Of a DNA stretch of 24,791 bases, positions 5,936 to 13,973 are shown one piece after another. The notes beneath the pieces are model-generated. The model searched no databases and had not been told where the DNA came from. It saw nothing but the letters and a program-made list of their open reading frames with translations. Source of the stretch: a virus. How positions within the stretch are numbered: the stretch's first letter is position 1; each line of letters opens with the position of its first letter. The translations under genes and the position numbers were made by a program. The stretch covers positions 1-24,791 of IMG/VR virus record IMGVR_UViG_3300008459_000363. One strand, 5' to 3'.

Positions 5936-7461
5936 TGTCTGCAAATGGCTCTTATTTTAAAGGGTGGTCAAGTACACTACCCTACATACCAAGTGGCTTA
6001 CCTTATCAAGGCAGTAGCTGGCTAAGGATTGGTCAGGTTCTCAGTGTTGATTATAAAAACGAGCTTGGTAAGATAAGAGTGCGATTATTTGGAATTGCAA
6101 AAGAGGACAATGATGATGATATCAACGTGGAAGCATATCCCGTTGACATGAACATGGTTAAGTATCCATTACCGGGTGAGTTAGTACAGCTTGTTGTTGG
6201 TATACAAGCACAAACTAGAAAATCAAAATTCACAAACACATACTATTACATCAGTGTACTTGCAACAAACAGAAGCATAACATTTAATAGTGATCCTTAC
6301 ATAGGAAGAACATTACCAGCTAACATAGCTGAATTAACCTATTTTACTCCGGACTATAATAGTCGCTTTGAAAAAAAGCTACAAAATTTTGATTCCTTTA
6401 TAAGTAAAACAGAAACTGGTAATGTTGTTAAAAATAAACCATCTCTTAAACCAAGTGAGGGGGATATTATAGTACAGGGTAGGTTTGGTTCAAGAGTTAG
6501 ATTAGGTAGTACGTCAGTAGCAGTTGACTTGCTTAGCATATTAGAAGATGGTGTTCCCAATGAATGGTCTGAAAGAGGAGGGGCTGCTGGAGATCCCATA
6601 ATGATACTATCAACGGATAGAGCAACTACTGATGAAATTACTTATGAGCAATCAGATGAGACAGATTCTATAGTTTATGTATCATCACAACAAACCATAC
6701 CAGTATCACTATCCACATCAGCACAACTTAAATCACACATCTATTTATATAATATAGCAGACTTAACTACTAACGATGATCAAACTGATTTTATGGAAAC
6801 AAAACCAGAACCTCCACAATTAAGTTATCCAATTATTGAATTGAACCTAGGCTTTAGTGGTAGTTATGATAGTAGCGACTTCGGTAAGTTGGTAGGGTTA
6901 GTTATTGATAATTTTGAAGGTGGTTACTTTCATCCAAAAATGTTACAAGATGGCAGAGTTAGGGATAGTAGATATGCTGGCAGTGGTGAAACTATGTTTG
7001 GAATCGATAGAAAAACCGGTGGAACATTAAACACATCACCAGCAGGCAAACAGTTTTGGGCATTGATAGACGCAGCAAATGCTGCTAATACATGGCCATG
7101 GAATCACTTTGGTGGTAATTTAGCACCACAACTAAAAGAGTTGGTTGGGCAAATGATGGAACCACATTACACTTCACTATTGTCAAGGAGATTTTCTCAA
7201 GCTGAGATGCAAGTAATTAATAGTGACCCAAGATTAGTCATGCACTTTGTTTATGCTTCGTGGAATGGATCAGGTTGGTTTGCTAAATTTGCATCAGATG
7301 TAAAAAAAGCAATACAATCTGGAATTGTAGATAAAGATCAATTAGCTGCAATCACAATAAAATCAAGAACTGAAGAGGGTCTGAGGGAAGGATCTAGTCC
7401 TAATAGTCTCATAGCTCAAGGAGGTAGAAAAATGGAACAACTTTATACTAGACTAGCATAA
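5935..7461 (+). CDS. 5: Baseplate hub/spike protein with C-terminal lysozyme-like domain (gp5-like)
   Basis: A 508-residue protein. Residues 1-290 match the next gene product closely: SYFKGWSSTLP, then an OB-fold-like segment with GKIRVRLFGI, KYPLPGELVQLV, TYYYISVLATNRS and FNSDPYIG, then EGDIIVQGRFGSRVRLGSTS and GGAAGDPIMILS. This resembles the N-terminal barrel of T4 gp5. Residues 315-508 form an enzyme domain: VIDNFEGGYFHP with candidate catalytic E328, then GSGETMFGIDR (350-359), the 'EGG ... G.T.FGI' pattern of GH108-like phage lysozymes. It should cut peptidoglycan glycan strands during tail penetration, as the gp5 lysozyme does. A roughly 14-residue insert near residue 196 is absent from the paralogue. 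Start and stop are TAATG/short-gap junctions. Confidence 0.82.
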   Translation: MSANGSYFKGWSSTLPYIPSGLPYQGSSWLRIGQVLSVDYKNELGKIRVRLFGIAKEDNDDDINVEAYPVDMNMVKYPLPGELVQLVVGIQAQTRKSKFTNTYYYISVLATNRSITFNSDPYIGRTLPANIAELTYFTPDYNSRFEKKLQNFDSFISKTETGNVVKNKPSLKPSEGDIIVQGRFGSRVRLGSTSVAVDLLSILEDGVPNEWSERGGAAGDPIMILSTDRATTDEITYEQSDETDSIVYVSSQQTIPVSLSTSAQLKSHIYLYNIADLTTNDDQTDFMETKPEPPQLSYPIIELNLGFSGSYDSSDFGKLVGLVIDNFEGGYFHPKMLQDGRVRDSRYAGSGETMFGIDRKTGGTLNTSPAGKQFWALIDAANAANTWPWNHFGGNLAPQLKELVGQMMEPHYTSLLSRRFSQAEMQVINSDPRLVMHFVYASWNGSGWFAKFASDVKKAIQSGIVDKDQLAAITIKSRTEEGLREGSSPNSLIAQGGRKMEQLYTRLA

Positions 7462-7463
7462 CT

Positions 7464-8870
7464 ATGTCATCAGGAGGTGGATCATATTTTAAAGGTTGGG
7501 CAAGTACACTCCCACACATACCATCAACACCAGTTGGTAATGACTTCCGTGAAATATGGATGGGGCATGTATTGGAAATTGATTACACTAATGAAATAGG
7601 TAAAATCAGAGTTCGATTAGTTGGAGTGTCTAAAGAACAATCAGACGACGACATACAAATATATGCATACCCAGCAGATTTAAACATTATAAAATATCCA
7701 CTACCTGGAGAATTAGTTTATTTGGTAGAGGGACTTCAGGGTAGTACTTACAAAAGCAAATTTGCATCTACATACTACTACATAACAACAATATCAAGTA
7801 ATCGTAGTGTAACATTCAATAGTGATCCATATATAGGTCAAACGGTACCCGAAAAAATTGCGAGCACAATATATACACCAGAGTATGAACATAGATTTGA
7901 GAAGAAGTTAGATTCTCCGGAAAGTTTTATACAAGGTAATAATAAAATTAAAGGAAAGGCACCTCTCAAACCATATGAAGGTGATTTCATACTACAAGGT
8001 CGCTTTGGATCAGCACTACGTTTAGGTAGTACGAGTACCACAAAAGCAAATGAGTGGTCTTTAAATGGTGGAGCAGCAGGTAATCCAATTATGATACTGT
8101 CTGTTAATAGAGCAACATCTGATGATACACATTCTGAAAAAGTAAACGAGATAGATTCAGCAATTTATTTATGTACATCACAAGCAGTGCCAGTTAAGAT
8201 AGCATCATCGCAGGATCTTAAATCTCATAAATACAGATATGATGTTAAGACTAATGAAGGAGACTTATTCCAATCAGTAGAAGATATAACACGAGCATTG
8301 GAGACAGAAGCGCAAGAAGCACAAGAAGCGGATAGAGATAATGCTGGTTTTGATACGGGTCAAATTAATCCAAATCTACCTGCAGGAACAAATGGTAACT
8401 TATCACAATCCCAGCTTAAAAAGACCACAATGGGTATCACGCTGGAAATAGAAGCAGCAGAAGCGTGGGATAGACTAGTGGCAGCTGCAAGAGCAGATGG
8501 TGTTCCGGATATAAGTGCATCAGGTGGATATAGACCATATGCAACTCAACAAGCAATATTTGATTGGGACTTGTATGTAGCTACGGGTGGATCTAGGACT
8601 GATACAAAACCAACACCAGGAGCCAAGAGAAAGAAAAAAGGAAGTAATGGATCTGTGGCAGTAGCATTCCCAGGAACATCTAACCATGGTTGGGGTAGAG
8701 CGGTGGATGCATCTGGTAAGAAATTTAAAAAGTGGTTAAAGGTGAATGGATGGAAATATGGATGGTCCTGGTACGAAGGTAGATCTGTAGGTGAGGATTG
8801 GCATTTTACATACACAAAAGATACTGCATTGTTAAAGAGCTATGTAAGCTATACTGATTGGAATACGTAA
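7464..8870 (+). CDS. Baseplate hub paralogue with C-terminal VanY/M15B peptidase domain
   Basis: A 468-residue protein starting 2 nt after its paralogue. Residues 1-270 repeat the shared hub part (SYFKGWASTLPHIP, GKIRVRLVGV, KYPLPGELVYLV, TYYYITTISSNRS, FNSDPYIG, LQGRFGSALRLGSTS, GGAAGNPIMILS). A Gln/Glu/Ala linker (ETEAQEAQEADRD) leads to a complete M15B domain: SGGYRPYATQ (353-362), NHGWGRAVD (407-415; zinc ligands H408 and D415) and EDWHF (444-448; base E444, ligand H447). M15B enzymes cut D-Ala-containing peptide stems. The shared N-terminus puts it at the baseplate hub, so this tail would carry a peptidase beside the glycosidase of its neighbour. The enzyme assignment is strong; co-assembly is inference. 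Confidence 0.83.
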   Translation: MSSGGGSYFKGWASTLPHIPSTPVGNDFREIWMGHVLEIDYTNEIGKIRVRLVGVSKEQSDDDIQIYAYPADLNIIKYPLPGELVYLVEGLQGSTYKSKFASTYYYITTISSNRSVTFNSDPYIGQTVPEKIASTIYTPEYEHRFEKKLDSPESFIQGNNKIKGKAPLKPYEGDFILQGRFGSALRLGSTSTTKANEWSLNGGAAGNPIMILSVNRATSDDTHSEKVNEIDSAIYLCTSQAVPVKIASSQDLKSHKYRYDVKTNEGDLFQSVEDITRALETEAQEAQEADRDNAGFDTGQINPNLPAGTNGNLSQSQLKKTTMGITLEIEAAEAWDRLVAAARADGVPDISASGGYRPYATQQAIFDWDLYVATGGSRTDTKPTPGAKRKKKGSNGSVAVAFPGTSNHGWGRAVDASGKKFKKWLKVNGWKYGWSWYEGRSVGEDWHFTYTKDTALLKSYVSYTDWNT

Positions 8871-8886
8871 ACAAAATTAATACAAA

Positions 8887-9690
8887 ATGGAATTACAACA
8901 AAAAGTAGATAGACTCTTTCAAGTAAATTTGACTGGCCAAGAAACACAACGGTCAATAAAAGATGTTCTACAATTAAATAAAACAAACAATGGTCACAGA
9001 AATGCTTATGCTAATGGCAGTTCTGTTATTATTAATTCCGATAGACTTATCTTTAATGCAAAGAAAGATCATTTGTTTTTGTGTGGTAATGAAGGTGTAA
9101 CAATAACATCACCAAAGTCAGTGCACATTGATGCAGATGATGATGTTTACATATTTTCAAACACAGGAGAAATTTATTTAGGATTACCTAATAGAGGGGA
9201 GAAGTATGATCAATTACCTGCACCTAAAACAAAAGCAGACGCAACACTCAACTATGCTTACGAACCAATGGTACTGGGTTTAAAATTAGCAAATCTACTA
9301 GAGGACTTTATTGTAATTATGAGAGATGCAGTAATCCGTACACCATCTGGAGACGGTAGGATGTCTGTTGAGATGATGTATAATTTAGAAAGTTTACAAT
9401 CTAGAATACCTGAAATGCTGTCTACAGTTGCATTTATAGAAGGTATATCTCACGATAAACCAGATGCAGCACCACAAGTACCATCGGGTACAGATGACCC
9501 AGCACAGCTACCAACACCATCTCTATTAACTGAAATAGCAACGGCAGGAAATACAACATCAGGTACAACAACTACAGCAACAAACACAAATTTAAATAAC
9601 ACTGTTGCACCAGTAATACTACCACAAAGTTTATTAAACGCTATACAAGGCAATATGTCTAATAATCCAGATGGACCAATAACACAATAA
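8887..9690 (+). CDS. Tail spike (needle) protein with beta-helix segment
   Basis: A 267-residue protein. Residues 44-101 show short alternating strands (SSVIINSDRLIFNAKKDHLF, GVTITSPKSVHIDADDDVYI, GEIYLG) like the intertwined trimeric beta-helix of the T4 gp5 C-terminus and VgrG spikes. A helical block follows (PMVLGLKLANLLEDFIVIM, 127-145), as commonly found after such spikes, and the last 70 residues are Thr/Ala/Pro/Asn-rich and probably disordered. T4 gp5 holds barrel, lysozyme and spike in one chain; here the spike appears to be a separate gene right after two barrel-plus-enzyme genes. It lacks an obvious His/Cys iron-binding tip, so a PAAR-like tip may be encoded elsewhere. Confidence 0.7.
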   Translation: MELQQKVDRLFQVNLTGQETQRSIKDVLQLNKTNNGHRNAYANGSSVIINSDRLIFNAKKDHLFLCGNEGVTITSPKSVHIDADDDVYIFSNTGEIYLGLPNRGEKYDQLPAPKTKADATLNYAYEPMVLGLKLANLLEDFIVIMRDAVIRTPSGDGRMSVEMMYNLESLQSRIPEMLSTVAFIEGISHDKPDAAPQVPSGTDDPAQLPTPSLLTEIATAGNTTSGTTTTATNTNLNNTVAPVILPQSLLNAIQGNMSNNPDGPITQ

Positions 9691-9691
9691 T

Positions 9692-10237
9692 ATGAAATTT
9701 GTAAAATATCACAATGTTGTAGTACCATCGGCAGTAAAAGACAGCTTTGCGGCATTGGCAGAAAAGGTCTATGCCAATATAGGTTTTGTAATTGAGCCAA
9801 TGGATGGGTTTAAGACAAAGGAACAAGTAATTCAAGAGTTGAGAGGCAGAATAAAAAGTCCAGATAAATTAAAAGTAGATGATGATCAATATGTTGAAAT
9901 CTTGGCTGCAACATCTCCTCTAAGCTTTGAACCACCCCTAATTGGCAACACAACAGCATTAAGAGATCCAAGTGGCCAAGAGATAGTATTCACAATACCA
10001 AACAAAATACCAGGTGATCCTAGATTAAGTGGTAGAATTGTGCAGATAGGACCAAAAAATCTAATCAATCCAACATTACTGTATTTTCTTGTACAGAATG
10101 CTGGATCTTATGGATTTTTACATTATGGACCAAAAGATCCATCCATATGGTATTGGAGAGGTGATAAAACACCACATACCTACACACCACAGGAAACTGT
10201 GTCAACATTTACAAACGAATTATCCTACTTGCTATAA
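9692..10237 (+). CDS. Baseplate-block protein resembling an M15 peptidase without catalytic residues
   Basis: A 181-residue protein starting 1 nt after the spike stop and ending in a TAATG overlap. Its C-terminal half parallels the M15B domain of the second hub protein in order and spacing: PRLSGRIVQI (110-119) against NHGWGRAVDA, then LVQNAGSYGF (133-142) against the WL..NG..YGW helix, then SIWYW (151-155) against EDWHF. Each zinc or catalytic position is changed: His to R111, Asp to Q118, Glu to S151, His to Y154. If the alignment is right it is a pseudoenzyme with a structural or cell-wall-binding role. The similarity is short, so an unrelated baseplate protein remains possible. Confidence 0.55.
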   Translation: MKFVKYHNVVVPSAVKDSFAALAEKVYANIGFVIEPMDGFKTKEQVIQELRGRIKSPDKLKVDDDQYVEILAATSPLSFEPPLIGNTTALRDPSGQEIVFTIPNKIPGDPRLSGRIVQIGPKNLINPTLLYFLVQNAGSYGFLHYGPKDPSIWYWRGDKTPHTYTPQETVSTFTNELSYLL

Positions 10238-13092
10238 TGCCAATAAATTTCGAGCTAACATTTACACAACCGTTTTTAACACAGCTAGACACCGGCCAAC
10301 CTCGTGGCAGTGCTGATATGGCTCGCTTTATAACTCAAAACTATGTTAGGACTCTGAGAACAGGATTACCAGGAGGTGGAACAGTACCACCAACATTACC
10401 TGCACCTGGCCTTGGATCACCTCCACCACCTTTTCCAATACCAAGTGTACCGGTAAACAACATACTCACACGTCAAAGAGCTATGCAAAGGATACTGCAA
10501 ACTTATTTTGAAGCAAGGGAAGTGTTGATTATGCAAGGGGACATTAAATCTACAATAAAATCCATAGCACTGCTAGTCAAGAAAGCGGCAACATTTAGAA
10601 GACAGATTAATGAACTAATAGCTAGAGCAGCAGAAATACAAAAGCAAATACTAGAATTACCGCTGTTATTAGAGGAAATTAAGAATGCTTTAATAGAAGT
10701 GTTGGATCGAGAGTTTTCAACTCTTGAAAGTTTGTTTTTTGGTTTAGATAAGTTTAGATTACAACTTACAACTACGGAATTTAACGCCAGATTCAGTAAT
10801 GAGTTAGCTTTAATATCAACACTTAGAAATTTTAAGATAACTTTAAACATAAGAGATTATCAGGTATTAGCAGAAATACTAAACACATTAGATTATAGAA
10901 TTACTCAACTACCATCCGCGGATGATGGTTCTGAGGAAGAGGTCTTTAAAAAGTTTTTAGCACAGCAAATACAATCATCGTTAAGACTTATTATAAACGT
11001 AGCTAATGCATTTGTATCACCTGATCAATACATCAACTACTTTAAGGATTTGGCTAACGTAGACAAGAAGTTAACACCGGTATTACTGATATTGTATAGG
11101 TTTGATACTATTAAAAGAAAACTAGAACCAGCTTTTATAAAACTAAGAAGAAGAATACAAGAAGCTATACTCAAATTAACATCAAAGATAGAGCAGAAGT
11201 TAGCTGAAAAGAAATTACAATTACGAGAAAAATTAAAAAAACTAGCAAACAAACAAGCTGGCACAGGAAAAAAGAGCATTTATGCAAAAGCTGGTAAAAT
11301 TATAAGTGACTTTAAGAAGAAGTACCTTAAGAAGATAAAGCAGGTTAGAACAACAATATCTGATGTACAAATTATAGTTGACACAGCACAAAGGCTCATA
11401 ACTAACGCAACAAGGTTCAGAGTGGATTTGGAGCGTTTTGCATTAGTTGGTTTTGAAGAATACATTGAGAGAACAAAGCAAGATGTGTTATACACACTAA
11501 CACCAGAAGCAAGTAATCAATTAGTATTGGCGGAGATGAATAAGATATACAGTGATATTGGCTTAAAGAATCCTAAAATTCAGCAAATTATAAACAGAGT
11601 TGTTATTAACAAAGCAGTGTCACCTTTTGTGTTTTTAGATTACCTACAACAAAAACCAAATGATGCAATACAAGTCTTGAATAGCTTTGAGTCCCTTGTA
11701 AGAGACGCTGTCACATTAGCAGAAAAAGTGCAAAATCTAGTTAATAAGAAGTCTGTTAAAAATAAAACTAGTTTCATAGGACCTCCTGCAATAGAGAATC
11801 CGACTGTAGGTGATGTGTTATTATTAGCAATTAAACATTTAGAGGATCAAATTAGAAAATTACAAAAGAAGATTTCTGATTTCATAGCAAAGCAACAAGC
11901 AGCACTCAATAAGACCATACAGAGAATAAAGGATGATATTGAGATGAAGCTTATTATGCTTGTACCTTTAAAGAGTGATTTAAAGGATGGCAAAACAAAG
12001 GCAGAAATTATACGAGCAAAAAAAGAGAAGATTAAAAATACAAAAAATAAGATACAAACAACACTCAAAACAATAAACACTTTTACAACCAAGATAATAC
12101 CTGGAGCAGCAACTATAGCAGACAATCTACTAAAGCAAAATTGGCGATATACGGCCAATCAAGGACCGTTAACACAGTTGATTGATGGTGTATATGATGT
12201 AAAAAAGTTGTATATTGCTACCGGAGCAGAAAGACGTGTCTTAGATCAAAGAAAAAATAAATTAAAGGATGATATAAGATCCTATTATTTTGGATTGGAG
12301 TTGTTGTTGGATTTGTTTATCAACATAGCTACACAAATGGCTAGTACAAACTTTCTAAAGGATTTTAAGGATAGATTAAGTAACAGACTAACACAGGGTT
12401 ATGTTGATTTTTATAACAAAATATCACAAATACCTAAATTAAAAAATGCAAGTTTGAAGCAAATAATAGAATTCTTTGAAGACAGAGCATCTTTTCGTGT
12501 ATTGGAAAAGTCTTATATAAGAACGCTTCTAACAGATTTAGAAGCAATCTACTTTGCAGACAGTAGAGCATTTTTAATGCAATTCACAGAAAACCCACTA
12601 ATACAAAAGGTGTTTCCAAACGCTACAATGTCAATGGACATAATGCTTGTTACAATATTTGAAGGTATTAGAAAGTTGGCAAACAACATTAAAACCGAAC
12701 TGAACAAATTATATACTAACACAGTTAAACCACTGTTTGATAGAATAAACGAAAAACGATTAAAAATAAAAAAAGATATTGAGGATTGGTTAAAAGAACA
12801 CGTTGTTAAAAGAGCATTAAATTTGGATTTAAAGTTAATGAGTATTGCATTTAACTTAGCAACAAGAGCTTTTTGGACTGGATTTAGCTGGACAACACTC
12901 AACGGAGTCAGATACACTTGTTTGAATATACTACCATTTAAACCACTACTTGCAAAAGCAGATGAAGGTGCATCTAGATTAGTCAGAGAGTTGGCAACCA
13001 ACTTAAATTTGCAGTTGATTGGTATGAACGGACTAGTTTCACCACCACCACCAACTGGTATACCACCATTCCCATTTGTAGGATATAGGTAA
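10237..13092 (+). CDS. Large helical tail protein, candidate tape measure
   Basis: A 951-residue protein, by far the most helical in the window, with long Lys/Glu/Leu heptad runs (for example about 90-160, 280-400, 530-640 and 830-880). Pro-rich segments flank it: VPPTLPAPGLGSPPPPFPIP near 50-70 and a C-terminal SPPPPTGIPPFPFVG. No enzymatic motif or clear membrane segment was seen. Length, coiled-coil content and location among tail genes suggest the tape-measure protein, which sets tail length and sits inside the tube bound to the hub. At about 1.5 Angstrom per residue it would span roughly 140 nm. It could instead be an elongated baseplate component; in T4 the tape measure (gp29) is encoded among other hub genes. 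It begins at a TAATG junction. Confidence 0.5.
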   Translation: MPINFELTFTQPFLTQLDTGQPRGSADMARFITQNYVRTLRTGLPGGGTVPPTLPAPGLGSPPPPFPIPSVPVNNILTRQRAMQRILQTYFEAREVLIMQGDIKSTIKSIALLVKKAATFRRQINELIARAAEIQKQILELPLLLEEIKNALIEVLDREFSTLESLFFGLDKFRLQLTTTEFNARFSNELALISTLRNFKITLNIRDYQVLAEILNTLDYRITQLPSADDGSEEEVFKKFLAQQIQSSLRLIINVANAFVSPDQYINYFKDLANVDKKLTPVLLILYRFDTIKRKLEPAFIKLRRRIQEAILKLTSKIEQKLAEKKLQLREKLKKLANKQAGTGKKSIYAKAGKIISDFKKKYLKKIKQVRTTISDVQIIVDTAQRLITNATRFRVDLERFALVGFEEYIERTKQDVLYTLTPEASNQLVLAEMNKIYSDIGLKNPKIQQIINRVVINKAVSPFVFLDYLQQKPNDAIQVLNSFESLVRDAVTLAEKVQNLVNKKSVKNKTSFIGPPAIENPTVGDVLLLAIKHLEDQIRKLQKKISDFIAKQQAALNKTIQRIKDDIEMKLIMLVPLKSDLKDGKTKAEIIRAKKEKIKNTKNKIQTTLKTINTFTTKIIPGAATIADNLLKQNWRYTANQGPLTQLIDGVYDVKKLYIATGAERRVLDQRKNKLKDDIRSYYFGLELLLDLFINIATQMASTNFLKDFKDRLSNRLTQGYVDFYNKISQIPKLKNASLKQIIEFFEDRASFRVLEKSYIRTLLTDLEAIYFADSRAFLMQFTENPLIQKVFPNATMSMDIMLVTIFEGIRKLANNIKTELNKLYTNTVKPLFDRINEKRLKIKKDIEDWLKEHVVKRALNLDLKLMSIAFNLATRAFWTGFSWTTLNGVRYTCLNILPFKPLLAKADEGASRLVRELATNLNLQLIGMNGLVSPPPPTGIPPFPFVGYR

Positions 13093-13107
13093 AATTATTA
13101 ACTAAAC

Positions 13108-13115
13108 TATTTATA
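13108..13115 (+). promoter_or_regulatory. Candidate late promoter box TATTTATA
   Basis: CTATTTATAAAG lies in the 30-nt gap between the long helical gene and the wedge block; the box ends 7 nt before ATG 13123. The short distance implies a very short or absent mRNA leader if it is a -10 element. Function is inferred. Confidence 0.48.
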
Positions 13116-13122
13116 AAGAAAG

Positions 13123-13548
13123 ATGAATACGAAAGAATTTATAAAGGCATTAAGAGCAGTTATCCGAGAAGAGGTTAGAGCAGCTGTTAGACAAGAGATG
13201 TCTGCTATACTAGTTGAAACAAAACAGCCACAAAAATTGTATAACCAAAAACAAGTTATACCAAATAAGCAGACACCGGTGAAAACAATAACCGGTAATC
13301 CTATATTGGATCAGGTGCTGAGCGAAACAACACTAACACCAGAATTTAAGCAATCTGCCGATGTTGGATACGATGATTTTAGCTTTACAACAAATGATGT
13401 AAAAGCACCAGTAAGTATGATGAACATGGATATAGCCGATGATATTGAGCAAGATTTACCATCATCTACAAGCACACTGCCGTTTATGAAAGATTACTCA
13501 CAATTAATGAAAAAAGCTGATGCTATATCGGCACAAAAGCAGTTCTAA
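13123..13548 (+). CDS. Small protein with N-terminal amphipathic helix, head of wedge operon
   Basis: A 141-residue protein. It begins with a strongly charged helix (MNTKEFIKALRAVIREEVRA, then AVRQEMSAIL) and continues as a probably disordered Gln/Lys/Thr-rich linker, with a short NPILDQVLSET motif (59-69) and an acidic C-terminal part. Similar layouts (EFIK.IR..IREEVR helix, then N-P-[IL]-L-D-x-V-L) occur, as I recall, next to gp25 in marine T4-like phages, without known role. It could be an assembly or scaffolding factor for the wedge. gp25 starts on its last stop base (TAATG). Confidence 0.62.
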   Translation: MNTKEFIKALRAVIREEVRAAVRQEMSAILVETKQPQKLYNQKQVIPNKQTPVKTITGNPILDQVLSETTLTPEFKQSADVGYDDFSFTTNDVKAPVSMMNMDIADDIEQDLPSSTSTLPFMKDYSQLMKKADAISAQKQF

Positions 13549-13973
13549 TGCCAACAGATATAAGACTTAATCCATTAGATTTAGCTAAGGACAGAGCTAT
13601 AGGTATTGATTTACCTATTTTTGGTGATTATGGTAGTGCAATTAAACTGAACTACACAACGCTGGATCAGGCAGCTGCGAATGCTAAAAATTTATTGTTA
13701 ACAAATCATGGTGAGAGGGTAATGTTGCCATTATTTGGCTGTAATCTCTATAAGTCTTTGTTTGAAAATAAAACAGAATTACTAGTAGATACTGTAAAAA
13801 CAACTATTGAAGATCAATTTGAGTATTGGTTATCTTACATATTTATAAACGAACTAGAGGTGATCGTGGATCAAGATTACAATAAACTATTTGTTAGTAT
13901 AACAATTAGTCTTAAAAACAATCAATTTGACACCAGGTCCATACAACTTGAAATAACACGAGCAACTATATAA
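13548..13973 (+). CDS. 25: Baseplate wedge protein, gp25/GPW family
   Basis: A 141-residue protein of normal length for the gp25/GPW (PF04965-type) family. This is the sheath-like wedge subunit that starts sheath assembly and is conserved in T4, P2, R-type pyocins and type VI secretion. Family features are the central helix NAKNLLLTNHGERVMLPLFG (45-64), with G55-E56-R57 and P61-L-F-G64 as the signature, the following LYKSLFE, and the C-terminal strands (LEVIVDQDYNKLFVSITISL, then TRSIQLEI). It is bracketed by TAATG junctions and is immediately followed by gp6, the canonical order in contractile tail systems. Confidence 0.9.
   Translation: MPTDIRLNPLDLAKDRAIGIDLPIFGDYGSAIKLNYTTLDQAAANAKNLLLTNHGERVMLPLFGCNLYKSLFENKTELLVDTVKTTIEDQFEYWLSYIFINELEVIVDQDYNKLFVSITISLKNNQFDTRSIQLEITRATI

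Noticed and set aside
6742-6749. TATTTATA copy at 6742
   Set aside because: It lies deep inside the first hub gene with no start nearby, so I treat it as a chance match in AT-rich DNA.
8296-8335. Short GAAGC/CAAGAAGC repeats
   Set aside because: They encode a Gln-Glu-Ala linker between hub part and peptidase domain; too short and imperfect to be a DNA element.
9450-9800. 116-codon open frame on the - strand
   Set aside because: It overlaps the spike protein and the start of the next gene, crossing their junction; composition looks like an antisense shadow.
12549-13001. 150-codon open frame on the - strand
   Set aside because: It is antisense to the 951-residue helical gene; Ser/Phe/Leu-rich composition is typical of the complement of Lys/Asn-rich coding sequence, and no - strand gene is supported elsewhere.
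13840-13847. TATTTATA copy at 13840
   Set aside because: It is inside gp25, about 125 nt before gp6, whose start is already coupled by TAATG; probably chance, though an internal promoter cannot be excluded.
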